Part shown: one piece after another, positions 25,494 to 32,995 of the stretch
Numbering within the stretch: position 1 is the first letter of the stretch
Layout of the letters: each line of letters starts with the position of its first letter
From: Litchfieldella xinjiangensis
Lineage (GTDB): Bacteria; Pseudomonadota; Gammaproteobacteria; Pseudomonadales; Halomonadaceae
Assembly: GCF_000759345.1 (NCBI RefSeq)
Contig: NZ_JPZL01000005.1
Location: 1 to 64,000, forward strand
Length of the DNA stretch: 64,000 nucleotides
Direction: 5' to 3'
Program-made: the position numbers and the translations under genes
Notes under the pieces: generated by a model
What the model was told of the DNA's origin: nothing
Database searches by the model: none
The model's input: the letters and a program-made list of their open reading frames with translations, nothing else

Positions 25494-27448
25494 AGATATG
25501 CTCCCATCAGCAGAATCACGAAGAACAGGGCCAGCCCGACCACCATGCCGGTGTAGTAGTGGTGCACCTGTCCGGTCTGGGCTTCGCGCGCCCAGCGACC
25601 GCCCCATCCGGCGAGTTGCATCAGGCCTTTCGGTAGCCCTTCGGCCAGCCACTCACCCCGGCGCGCATTGAGAAGGGCCAGCCACTGCCCGAAACGTGCC
25701 GTGGCATGCAGGCCTGCATCCACGACGCGGTCGTCACCCCGGGCGAGTCCGGCCGCACCGTGGCCGAGCCCTCTCGCCAGTCGCGTCACCGCCTGATCGA
25801 CGACACCGTCATCGAAACGCGCCAGCGCCGAGGCCAGCGTGTGGGTGCCCCGGGCTACGGCACTAAATCCAGTCGGCAGACCGAACCAGTCGGCCATCCA
25901 GCGAGCGCGTATCGAACCGAGGAAGGGTGTCGTGCCGTCATTGGCGACCGAATCATGGCGACGCGCGAGTCCCACGCCGCCGACGATGCCCAGTGCCACC
26001 ACCATCAGCGATACCCCCAGCAGCCAGGTGTGGCTGGCAGGCAGCTCGATGCCCAAGGCGCCGGCGATGACGTCCGGCAGGCCTGGCCACCACAGCACAG
26101 ACAGTACGAGCGACAGTCCGGCAAATACGGCAAGCGCAAATACCTCGATTCCCGTGGGGCCACGCCCCGGTGGCGTGCGTTCGCGGGTTCGCCCGAATGC
26201 CAGCATCTGGAAGCGGGCGGCATACGCGGCGCTCAAACCGCCAGCCACAGCGACCAGCAATGCCAGCCAGACCCCCGCCGTCGAGGCAGCCGAGGCGATC
26301 TGCTCCTTGGTCCAGGCCGCGCCCAGCGGTATCACACCGGCCAGCGCCAGGGCGAGAATCAGCGACATCAGCGCGACGCCGGGCATTCGATTGCCCAGGC
26401 GCATATCGGACAGGCGGTAGCTGTTCGTGCTGCGCCCGGCGAGCCCCGTGGCGAGAAACAGCCCCGCCTTGAGACAGGCGTGAGCGGTGGCATGCAACAG
26501 CGCCACACCGGGGAACCCGACGCCGACCGCCACCCACATCAGGCCGTACTGGGCCGACGTCGAGGCGGCGAGCAGCTTCTTGGCGTGCCCCTGGAACAGG
26601 GCGACTATGCCCCCGGCCAGGGCCGTTGCCAGCCCCAAGCCCACTACCACGGACGGGAACCAGGCCACTTCGCTCAGTTGCGGCTCGAGCTGGACGAGCA
26701 GGAACGTACCGGCCGCCACCATGGTGGCCGAGTGCAGCAACGCCGAGGCCGGCACCGGCCCGGCCATCGCCGCAAACAGCCAGGCACTGAACGGCACCTG
26801 GGCCGACTTGGCCGCGGCCGCCAGCACGATGCCTGCCACGGCGATGTGCTGGAGCCCCCCTTCGAGCCCGGAGAGTGCTGTGTAATCGAAGCGCCCCGTG
26901 CCGGCGAATAGCGCCGCGGCTGCCAGGTAGAGGCCGAGATCGCCCAGCCGCGTGACCAGAAAGGCCTGCCCGGCCTGACCGGGGATCGTGCGCTCGCGCC
27001 AGCGATGCAGGATCAATGCCCAGGAACACGCCCCCACCAGCTCCCAGGCAATCAGGAGCGTCAGCAGGTCGGCAGCCAGCACCAGTAGCAACATGGCCCC
27101 CACGAAGGCCAGCAGCATAGCGAGCAGTCTTGCCTGTCCCTCTCGCTCGTGGTGGCTGGCATAAAAGACGATAGGCAGCGCCACCAGGGGAACCAGCCAG
27201 GCAAAGACACGGCCCGCCGTGGAAAGCTCGAGCGCGAGCACCAGCGTCTCGCTCCATGCGTACTGGCTAGTCAGTCCACCGCCCGGCTCGCCACCCCAGC
27301 CGGCACCCGTTGACAGCGCCACCCCCCATGTCAGCAATAGGCCCAGTCCAGCCAGGCTGGCCAGCGCCATGTTCCCCAGGCGATGCCGGCCAAGGTAAAG
27401 CAGAACCGCCGTGAGCCACGGCAGGAGCGGAAGCGACCATAGCGTCAT
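25490..27448 (-). CDS. nuoL: Complex I-like antiporter subunit NuoL
   Basis: A 652-residue distal antiporter-like subunit with the long C-terminal lateral helix and anchor helix. Helix-5 Glu is in LLIAWELVGACSWALI, helix-7 Lys in AAAAKSAQVPFSAWLF, and His/Lys in HATAHACLKAGLF. The loop that normally reads LPDAMEGPTP is changed to LFAAMAGPVP, losing its Asp and Glu. Overlaps nuoK by four bases (ATGA). DabB/MrpA relatives are alternatives in isolation, but the operon context makes NuoL clear. Confidence 0.92.
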   Translation of the reverse strand: MTLWSLPLLPWLTAVLLYLGRHRLGNMALASLAGLGLLLTWGVALSTGAGWGGEPGGGLTSQYAWSETLVLALELSTAGRVFAWLVPLVALPIVFYASHHEREGQARLLAMLLAFVGAMLLLVLAADLLTLLIAWELVGACSWALILHRWRERTIPGQAGQAFLVTRLGDLGLYLAAAALFAGTGRFDYTALSGLEGGLQHIAVAGIVLAAAAKSAQVPFSAWLFAAMAGPVPASALLHSATMVAAGTFLLVQLEPQLSEVAWFPSVVVGLGLATALAGGIVALFQGHAKKLLAASTSAQYGLMWVAVGVGFPGVALLHATAHACLKAGLFLATGLAGRSTNSYRLSDMRLGNRMPGVALMSLILALALAGVIPLGAAWTKEQIASAASTAGVWLALLVAVAGGLSAAYAARFQMLAFGRTRERTPPGRGPTGIEVFALAVFAGLSLVLSVLWWPGLPDVIAGALGIELPASHTWLLGVSLMVVALGIVGGVGLARRHDSVANDGTTPFLGSIRARWMADWFGLPTGFSAVARGTHTLASALARFDDGVVDQAVTRLARGLGHGAAGLARGDDRVVDAGLHATARFGQWLALLNARRGEWLAEGLPKGLMQLAGWGGRWAREAQTGQVHHYYTGMVVGLALFFVILLMGAYL

Positions 27449-27750
27449 TGCTTCAACTCACTCAGCGCTTCGGTCATGTCGGCCTGCTTGGCACGAAATA
27501 CCGATACCACCAGGGCAAAGCCCAGCGCCATTTCGATCGCCATCACCGCCATGACCACGATGGTCAGTAGCTGGCCCTCGGGGGCCCCTGCCCCGCTAAG
27601 AGCCCAGAATGCGACTGCGGCCAGCATCACTCCGTTGATCATGAGCTCGAGTCCCATCATCAACATGACGAACGATTGCTGGGACAGCGCCCCGTAGACG
27701 CCGATGCCGATCAACGCCGCGGCGAGAATCAGCAGCGTGGTGAGTGTCAT
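27445..27750 (-). CDS. nuoK: Complex I-like subunit NuoK
   Basis: A 101-residue, three-helix subunit. Both conserved membrane glutamates are present, in MLMMGLELMINGVMLA and VVMAVMAIEMALGFAL. The start at 27750 has AAGGAGG seven bases upstream; the upstream in-frame extension is not supported. In intact complex I these glutamates link the E-channel to the antiporter subunits, so the relay seems kept here. Confidence 0.93.
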   Translation of the reverse strand: MTLTTLLILAAALIGIGVYGALSQQSFVMLMMGLELMINGVMLAAVAFWALSGAGAPEGQLLTIVVMAVMAIEMALGFALVVSVFRAKQADMTEALSELKQ

Positions 27751-27812
27751 ATCGCCTCCTTGCGTCCGGTCTGCTTGCGTCTTTGTGTCTGCTTTCCTTG
27801 TTCTGCCTGCTT

Positions 27813-28481
27813 TCAATGATGGTGCCCATGGTGGTGATGCTCATGATGATGGTGGTGATGCTCATGATGATGGTGATGATGCTCATGGCCACCGCCTTCA
27901 TCCTCTTCGGGCTGGCCTGCCGGCTTACCCCCCGGCGCCAAGCCCGGGGGCATCGATCCTTCGTCCGCCGTCCCGTACCGCCCGCGTCGGCTGGACAGCA
28001 CCACCACCCCGATCATGGTGGCGAGCAGCACCACGCCGGCGGATTCGAAGACCAGCATCGAGTCGCCGAGCAGTTCCATGCCCAGCGAGGAGACCGGCTC
28101 CAAGGTGTCCGGTAAAGGGGCCTCGGGGAACCGCGCCAGCAACGCCAGGGAAGCCAACACACCAAATACCGCCACCCCCGCGCCTATGGCCACCTTTTCC
28201 TGATGCACCATCTTCATGGGGTTGAGGCCGGCCGGGTTCATCATGAACATCACCATGAACAGTGCCATTACCATCATCTCCACACCCATCATGAAGAACA
28301 TGGCGACCCCCAGGTATTCGGCAGCCAGCAGGATCATGATGGCCCCCACCGCAATGAATGAAAGCAGCAGGAAGAACGATGCGCGGACCATCGAGTCGGT
28401 GCAGAACACCCGCCAGCCACTCACCACGGCGAGACCCGCCAGCAGCAGGAACGCGATGTCGACGCCCAGCCCGTACTCCAT
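27813..28481 (-). CDS. nuoJ: Complex I-like subunit NuoJ with histidine-rich tail
   Basis: A 222-residue, five-helix subunit. The helix-3 region that normally forms the pi-bulge reads VAMFFMMGVEMMVMALFMVM, placing an extra Glu in the membrane. The C-terminus is extended by a Gly/Asp/Glu linker and about 27 residues that are nearly all His with single Glu/Gly, likely binding Ni, Zn, Cu or Co. A start at 28481 has AGGAG eight bases upstream; an ATG two codons earlier (28487) is possible. In ordinary operons nuoI lies between nuoH and nuoJ; here only 49 bases separate them. Confidence 0.88.
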   Translation of the reverse strand: MEYGLGVDIAFLLLAGLAVVSGWRVFCTDSMVRASFFLLLSFIAVGAIMILLAAEYLGVAMFFMMGVEMMVMALFMVMFMMNPAGLNPMKMVHQEKVAIGAGVAVFGVLASLALLARFPEAPLPDTLEPVSSLGMELLGDSMLVFESAGVVLLATMIGVVVLSSRRGRYGTADEGSMPPGLAPGGKPAGQPEEDEGGGHEHHHHHHEHHHHHHEHHHHGHHH

Positions 28482-28530
28482 GCTCATGTCTCCTGTTGGT
28501 TCGTCAGTACACGGTTCGTATGCGGACGGC

Positions 28531-29463
28531 TCATGCCATCAAGAGCGCCAGAGTGCCCGCCCAGATCAGATCGACAAAGGCCAGGGGCAACAACACCACC
28601 CACATCAGCGTCACGCAGCGCTCCGGGGCGACTCGCGGCATGCTCCGCCCCAGCCACAGCAGCAAGGCCAATACACCCAGGGTCTTGAGCAGCACCCAAA
28701 CCGGCCCCGGTAGCCAGGGGCCCAGCCAACCGCCGAGGAACGCCGTGGCCGCGACCGCACTGAAAGCCACCAGCATCGCCATGCGTGCCATCTGCCAGAC
28801 CAACCGCAGCGGCCCCGATATTTCGGACGAGGTACCTCCAGACAGGTCGCTGGAATCAGCCAGGTTCAACGGCCCCCAGAAGGTCAGCCCCAGCCCCACG
28901 ACCAGAAACAGCGGAAGCCCCAAGGGTTGGCCAATCACGTGCCAGAGCGGTGCCTGCGCCTCGACCACATCAATGAAGCGCAGCGACTCCGCCGGCAACG
29001 CCACCCCGATCAGCACGAACATGCTGATAAGCAGATACGAGAGCCCCAGCGCGACGTAGCGATAGGCCCCGATCAGCGCCAGGTGCGCATTGGCGGCCCA
29101 GCCCTGCAGGAAGATCACGACCGTGGCCAGAGCCTCGAAGCTACCCCATAGCACCAGGCCGGTCGCCAGGTCGGTGGCGATCAACGTCGGCGACCAGGGC
29201 ACCAGGGACAGGCCCATGGCAGCCAGCGATAGATAGAGTGCCGGTGCCAGTTGCCAGGCTGGCGTGTCCGGCGCCTCGGTCGTGTTGGTCTGCTGCAGCA
29301 ATAACCAGGCCGCATTCGACAGGGGGCTTCGCCAGGCACTATCGGCAACGGGAATGCGCTGCCTTGCGGCCAATAGCCGATCAAGAACCGCCGCGGCGTA
29401 GATTCCCAGCCCCAGCGTCAGGAAGATCATGAAAAGCGGAAGGATCAGCTCGCTGACGATCAT
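28531..29463 (-). CDS. nuoH: Divergent complex I-like subunit NuoH
   Basis: A 310-residue, eight-helix subunit related to NuoH (recognisable core FLQGWAANAHLALIGAYRYVA). The quinone-chamber signatures are lost: the GPNRVGP segment is replaced by an unrelated stretch (ADSAWRSPLS), and the FDLPEAEAELV loop reads LNLADSSDLSGGTSSE. This suggests it no longer forms a normal quinone site. Its ATG overlaps the stop of the NuoB/D-like gene. Function as a structural/ion-translocating connector is inferred. Confidence 0.85.
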   Translation of the reverse strand: MIVSELILPLFMIFLTLGLGIYAAAVLDRLLAARQRIPVADSAWRSPLSNAAWLLLQQTNTTEAPDTPAWQLAPALYLSLAAMGLSLVPWSPTLIATDLATGLVLWGSFEALATVVIFLQGWAANAHLALIGAYRYVALGLSYLLISMFVLIGVALPAESLRFIDVVEAQAPLWHVIGQPLGLPLFLVVGLGLTFWGPLNLADSSDLSGGTSSEISGPLRLVWQMARMAMLVAFSAVAATAFLGGWLGPWLPGPVWVLLKTLGVLALLLWLGRSMPRVAPERCVTLMWVVLLPLAFVDLIWAGTLALLMA

Positions 29464-30755
29464 GCACGACGCTCCTGGTTGGCCAAGGCGCCCTCACCCG
29501 GAACGGTTTCCAGCGCGGCGAGCTCCAGGCTGGCCAGCGTCGCCATGGCCTCGCCCCACTCTAGGCCCGGCAAGACCTCCTCCAGAATTTGTGAGGCGTC
29601 GTCGGGAGCGTCTTCTCCCCAAGGCCCTCGTGGCGTCTCGATCAGCTCGGTATTGGCCGTTGCAAGATCAAGTCGCTCGGCCTGATGGGCTAGATCGATC
29701 GACTGCTGCGTTTCGTCGAGAAGCTGTCGCCAGCGCGACGCCGTATCGCCTTCGGCCTGGCAGATAGGAGTGAATCCCAGCCGACGATAGCTTGCGTCCT
29801 GACTTCGGGCGTCCTCTCCAACACCCGCGGCACGTGCCATCCAACCACCAACTTGATGCACCGTTTCGTCGTCGAGCCGCCCATGGCCGGGCATCGGCTG
29901 GGCGAGCCGAAAGAAACCGCCTCGTATCAATTGCCGGCGCAGCCCCGCAATGTTCGGCTGGCCGGCAAGATCACTTGCCAGGCGTAGCACCTGGTTGGCG
30001 AGCCCTGGCCAGCCCGCTAGGTGTAATCCTAAATGCAGCCTATGAAGATGATGCCGTGCCCGAGCACGCTCGAGTTCGGCAATCGATACCGGGCGCTCGC
30101 GGGCGGCATGGAAAGGCAGGTCGACCGATTCGGGAAACGGCCGTTTCTGGGTCTCCCAGGTCTGGATGAGGTCGCCCTGCAGGCTGGTCTCCGCCTGCAT
30201 GCCCGGCGGCAACCCCGGATGGAACGGCCCCAGCCGAAACGTCAGGGTGTCCAGGGTCAATCCATCGCGCCTATCGTCCTGCATGTTCATGGCCATGGGC
30301 CTGCCATAGGGGTTGCCGCCCATCATGCCCTCCCCGCCGTGGCCATCATCGCCCAAGCCCTGCCAAGGGTTGGGTGGCACATCGGGCAAGAGACGGGGCG
30401 AGCTGCCCCGACGTTGCAGCACCAGGTCGCGATGCGTTGCCAGCAGGGTTTCAGGTAACGCCTCGAGCGTATCCACGCGGGGCGCGCTGATTAGCTCATC
30501 GAAGGGATCGCTCTGGTACCACACGCTGGCAAATGGTGCGGGGAGCTGATCGTGTACGCGGCGTAGGTCATCACGCCAGCCGATCGGCACCTCACCGGCC
30601 ACCAACAGCACACTGGCATGGCGAGGTGAGTCGACCAATTGCACGGCGGGACTCAGGGCCAGGTATTCACGTACGCCCTCGCTGTGCTCGCCTTGGGCAA
30701 GAAAGACCCTGGCCGGCCCTCGAGCTGCCAACTTGCGCAACCAGCTCACTGCCAC
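29460..30755 (-). CDS. NuoB/NuoD-like fusion protein lacking iron-sulfur and quinone motifs
   Basis: A protein of about 431 residues, by position the remnant of nuoB-C-D. Residues about 45-95 (SVLLVAGEVP, DDLRRVHDQLPAPFASVWYQ) align with the NuoB segment that reads ADVLIVAG...ALRRVYDQMPEPKWVI..GSC, but the Cys of GSC and the tandem CC are gone. The middle starts like NuoD (LGPFHPGLPPGM), and the C-terminal part resembles NuoD (SRWRQLLDETQQSIDLAHQ, then ELIETPRGPWGED), but the HRGTEK and related quinone-site residues are absent. Only one Cys occurs in the whole protein. A GTG start at 30755 with GAGGGG upstream is chosen; a GTG at 30749 overlapping the nuoA stop is the alternative. Probably a structural cap or regulator of the membrane arm. 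Confidence 0.7.
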   Translation of the reverse strand: MAVSWLRKLAARGPARVFLAQGEHSEGVREYLALSPAVQLVDSPRHASVLLVAGEVPIGWRDDLRRVHDQLPAPFASVWYQSDPFDELISAPRVDTLEALPETLLATHRDLVLQRRGSSPRLLPDVPPNPWQGLGDDGHGGEGMMGGNPYGRPMAMNMQDDRRDGLTLDTLTFRLGPFHPGLPPGMQAETSLQGDLIQTWETQKRPFPESVDLPFHAARERPVSIAELERARARHHLHRLHLGLHLAGWPGLANQVLRLASDLAGQPNIAGLRRQLIRGGFFRLAQPMPGHGRLDDETVHQVGGWMARAAGVGEDARSQDASYRRLGFTPICQAEGDTASRWRQLLDETQQSIDLAHQAERLDLATANTELIETPRGPWGEDAPDDASQILEEVLPGLEWGEAMATLASLELAALETVPGEGALANQERRA

Positions 30756-31093
30756 CGGAACACCCCCTCGCGCCAGGCATAGACGATGCCCACCGACAGG
30801 ATGGCCAGAAACATGCCCATCTCCATCACCGCCATGGCGCCTTTTTCGACGAATACCACCGCCCACGGGTACATGAACATCATTTCCATCTCAAAGGCGA
30901 TGAGCAGCAGGGCCATGGGGTAATAGCGAACGTGGTAACGGCTCCAGGCATGGGTATCGGGCTCACCCCCGCCGAGAAAGGGAGCTCGCTGAGGATAGGT
31001 CGGCAGTGCGTGTTCGCGCCGGGGCAAGGCTTGAAGTAACAATCCGGCCCCCAGCGACAGAATCAGAACCAGAATCAAGGCAAGCAGCGACAT
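30746..31093 (-). CDS. nuoA: Complex I-like subunit NuoA
   Basis: A 115-residue, three-helix subunit and first gene of the operon. The conserved acidic motif is present with Glu for Asp (ALLLIAFEMEMMFMYPWAVV), and the pre-helix-2 loop keeps RYHVRYYPMAL. It lacks the Cys found in the loop of many NuoA proteins. A GAGAG ribosome site precedes the ATG. Only about 45 bases separate it from the terminator of the preceding copper-storage gene. Confidence 0.9.
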   Translation of the reverse strand: MSLLALILVLILSLGAGLLLQALPRREHALPTYPQRAPFLGGGEPDTHAWSRYHVRYYPMALLLIAFEMEMMFMYPWAVVFVEKGAMAVMEMGMFLAILSVGIVYAWREGVFRWQ

Positions 31094-31137
31094 GCAGCTC
31101 TCTCATGATGCGAGACTTCGAATAACCGATACGAAAG

Positions 31138-31165
31138 GCCAGGATCCCGAGAAATCCTGGCTTAG
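31138..31165 (-). terminator. Terminator after the copper-storage gene
   Basis: On the minus strand an 8-bp stem GCCAGGAT/ATCCTGGC with an 8-base loop is followed by CTTTC. It lies between the csp-like stop and nuoA. The T run is short, so it may be partial. Confidence 0.55.
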
Positions 31166-31192
31166 CCTGGCGACAAACTGGCCTGACAACAA

Positions 31193-31522
31193 TCAGGCAG
31201 CCATGGCGGCACACTCTTCTGCACAACGATGACATGCCTTGGCGCATTCCTGGCAATGCTCGGCGTCGTGCTTGGCGCACTCGTCACCGCATTTCTTGCA
31301 GATATCGGCGCAAATCCGGCACACCTCTTTGGCATATTCGCTGTCCTGGGCCATGAAAGAGGCCGCCAGGCGGCAAATTTGCGCACATTGCATGTCGAGA
31401 CGAATGCATTCCGCCATCATCTTTACGTCATCTTCTTGCAGACAGGCGGTGGAGCATTTATCGCAATAGGCGGCACACACATGACACGCTTCAATACATG
31501 ATTTGAAGTTACCAAAATCCAT
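31193..31522 (-). CDS. Four-helix copper-storage protein (Csp/DUF326 type)
   Basis: A 109-residue protein with 19 cysteines spaced in CxxxC/CxxC patterns along four predicted helices (CIEACHVCAAYCDKC, CRICADICKKCGDEC, CQECAKACHRCAEEC). This is the signature of Csp copper-storage proteins, which pack Cu(I) inside a helical bundle. No signal peptide, so a cytosolic Csp3-like form. The start at 31522 has AGGAG eight bases upstream; the longer open frame is not supported. Confidence 0.9.
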   Translation of the reverse strand: MDFGNFKSCIEACHVCAAYCDKCSTACLQEDDVKMMAECIRLDMQCAQICRLAASFMAQDSEYAKEVCRICADICKKCGDECAKHDAEHCQECAKACHRCAEECAAMAA

Positions 31523-31771
31523 CTCGGTGGCTCCTGTTACTGTTTGAAAGAGGGACGGGGCCGATGGCGAAAACAAAGTGAAACGCCACGGGTCACTCAA
31601 AAAGTTAGTCGCCAATGTATAGGTAAGCAAGAAGCCGACAGGCCGGCTTCCTAGCAAACACTTAACCTACTGATATGATTGCTCAGCGGTTTTTTACTGG
31701 CCGTTCCACTCATGCGCACCCCATCCCAGCCGCAACTGCGTCAATAGGCGTGCCTAACCGTTAGATAAAAC

Positions 31772-32371
31772 TTAAAAGAGAAGCGAGTAAAGGAGGGGCC
31801 CCAGGGTCGCCGCCGTTGTAATGAAGGCGAGCAGGGCAAGAAGGCCATCCCGTGCCATTAGCGCAAGTGCAAAAAGCGTAATGGCTAATCCCGCACCATT
31901 TGCAGTAAAGGGAACGACCTCCATGGCAGGCATGGTCAAGGCAATAATTACACAGGTAATGGCAATGGCATAGACGCCACCGCCTTCAAGCAGATAAGTC
32001 ATCCTAGGCTTCAAAAGACGGTCGATGAAGCGAGCCGGAGGCCGCATCCACTTTATAGCCTTGTTCATCTTTTCCTGGGTAACGTCACGCTTGAGGAGCC
32101 ATTGCGGTAACCAGAAGTAACGGCGCTGGAAGAGTAACTGCCCTGCCACTAGCAGAATAAAGGCCGCCATCAAGGTCGGCACGCCGGGGATATCACCCAC
32201 CACGGGCAGTACTGTGATAATTCCGGTAATCAACAGCAGAGGGCCAAAGGAACGATGGCCGACCTCGTTCACGATATTTTCAATCGAAACCCGCTCACTG
32301 TCGCTGGCCTCGGCGTCACAGATGCGTGAGAGCATCTGCTCCAGGTTCGCTGGTTGTCGCTGATTCGCCAT
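31772..32371 (-). CDS. ExoD-family membrane protein
   Basis: A 199-residue protein of the ExoD (exopolysaccharide synthesis) family: an N-terminal soluble segment, the conserved FGPLLLITGIITVLPVVGDI block and about four to five helices. ExoD is needed for exopolysaccharide production and alkaline tolerance in rhizobia, but its biochemical role is not known. No exopolysaccharide genes are adjacent. Confidence 0.85.
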   Translation of the reverse strand: MANQRQPANLEQMLSRICDAEASDSERVSIENIVNEVGHRSFGPLLLITGIITVLPVVGDIPGVPTLMAAFILLVAGQLLFQRRYFWLPQWLLKRDVTQEKMNKAIKWMRPPARFIDRLLKPRMTYLLEGGGVYAIAITCVIIALTMPAMEVVPFTANGAGLAITLFALALMARDGLLALLAFITTAATLGPLLYSLLF

Positions 32372-32524
32372 GAAACGTTATTCGAACCTCTATTGTTAAC
32401 AGCATGGGCAGCACCAATAGGGAATGACTCAGTTGCCTTAAAGACAAGGCCAACGGTTGTCACGCCGTTGGCCGAAAAGAAACTTCCCTATTCATGTCAT
32501 CCATCCATGGATTCAGGATGCCAT

Positions 32525-32833
32525 TTACGAGTTCCGCCCCCCGCTATTGCTGTTCTGGCCACCTTTCTTGCCAGCTTGAGAGGCTTTCTTGGGATCGTTT
32601 GCGAAGTTGCCGCCGCTGTTCTGACCACCCTTCTGGCCGGCTTCCGAGGCCTTCTTGGGGTCGTTGGCGAAGTTGCCGCTGCTATTCTGACCGCCTTTCT
32701 GGCCTGCCTCGGATGCTTTCTTTGGATCGTTGGCGAAGTTGCCACCGCTGTTCTGACCGCCTTTCTGGCCAGCCTTGGAAGCACGCTTGGGATCTTCTGC
32801 GAAATTGCCGGAACCACCACGATGTTCAGCCAT
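32525..32833 (-). CDS. KGG-repeat general stress protein (YciG/Con-10 type)
   Basis: A 102-residue, hydrophilic, glycine-rich protein built of four tandem repeats of about 22 residues (GGNFANDPKKASEAGQKGGQ). Each contains the KGG motif pattern of YciG and fungal Con-10 proteins linked to desiccation, osmotic and stationary-phase stress. DNA repeats of about 66 bp underlie it, so copy number may vary between strains. A strong GGAAAGGAG site precedes the ATG. Confidence 0.9.
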   Translation of the reverse strand: MAEHRGGSGNFAEDPKRASKAGQKGGQNSGGNFANDPKKASEAGQKGGQNSSGNFANDPKKASEAGQKGGQNSGGNFANDPKKASQAGKKGGQNSNSGGRNS

Positions 32834-32995
32834 GGTCTACTCCTTTCCTTTGGAATGTATCAATACGCCTTGAGGCGATATATACCTCCGCAGTGCTATT
32901 GCTAGCGTTTACCACATTTCCGTGTGGCAATAATCAAACTAGTAACGAAGCCAACCGTCAGCAAGTAGGCTTTTGTAAATTAACCCAAGTTAAAA

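Noticed and set aside
25706-26911. 401-codon plus-strand open frame
   Set aside because: Antisense shadow of nuoL.
27820-27895. CAT/ATG-type simple repeat as a possible satellite or origin
   Set aside because: Fully explained by the His-rich coding tail of nuoJ.
22612-31093. Reading the operon as a decaying ordinary complex I
   Set aside because: All frames are open and coupled by start/stop overlaps, and losses are confined to redox and quinone features, which does not look like random decay.
32545-32810. Regular repeats suggesting a CRISPR array
   Set aside because: Repeats are contiguous and coding, without spacers, and no cas gene is present.
32354-32905. Repetitive plus-strand hydrophobic open frame resembling a repeat membrane protein
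   Set aside because: It is the reverse strand of the KGG repeats; the minus-strand protein has a strong ribosome site and a known family.
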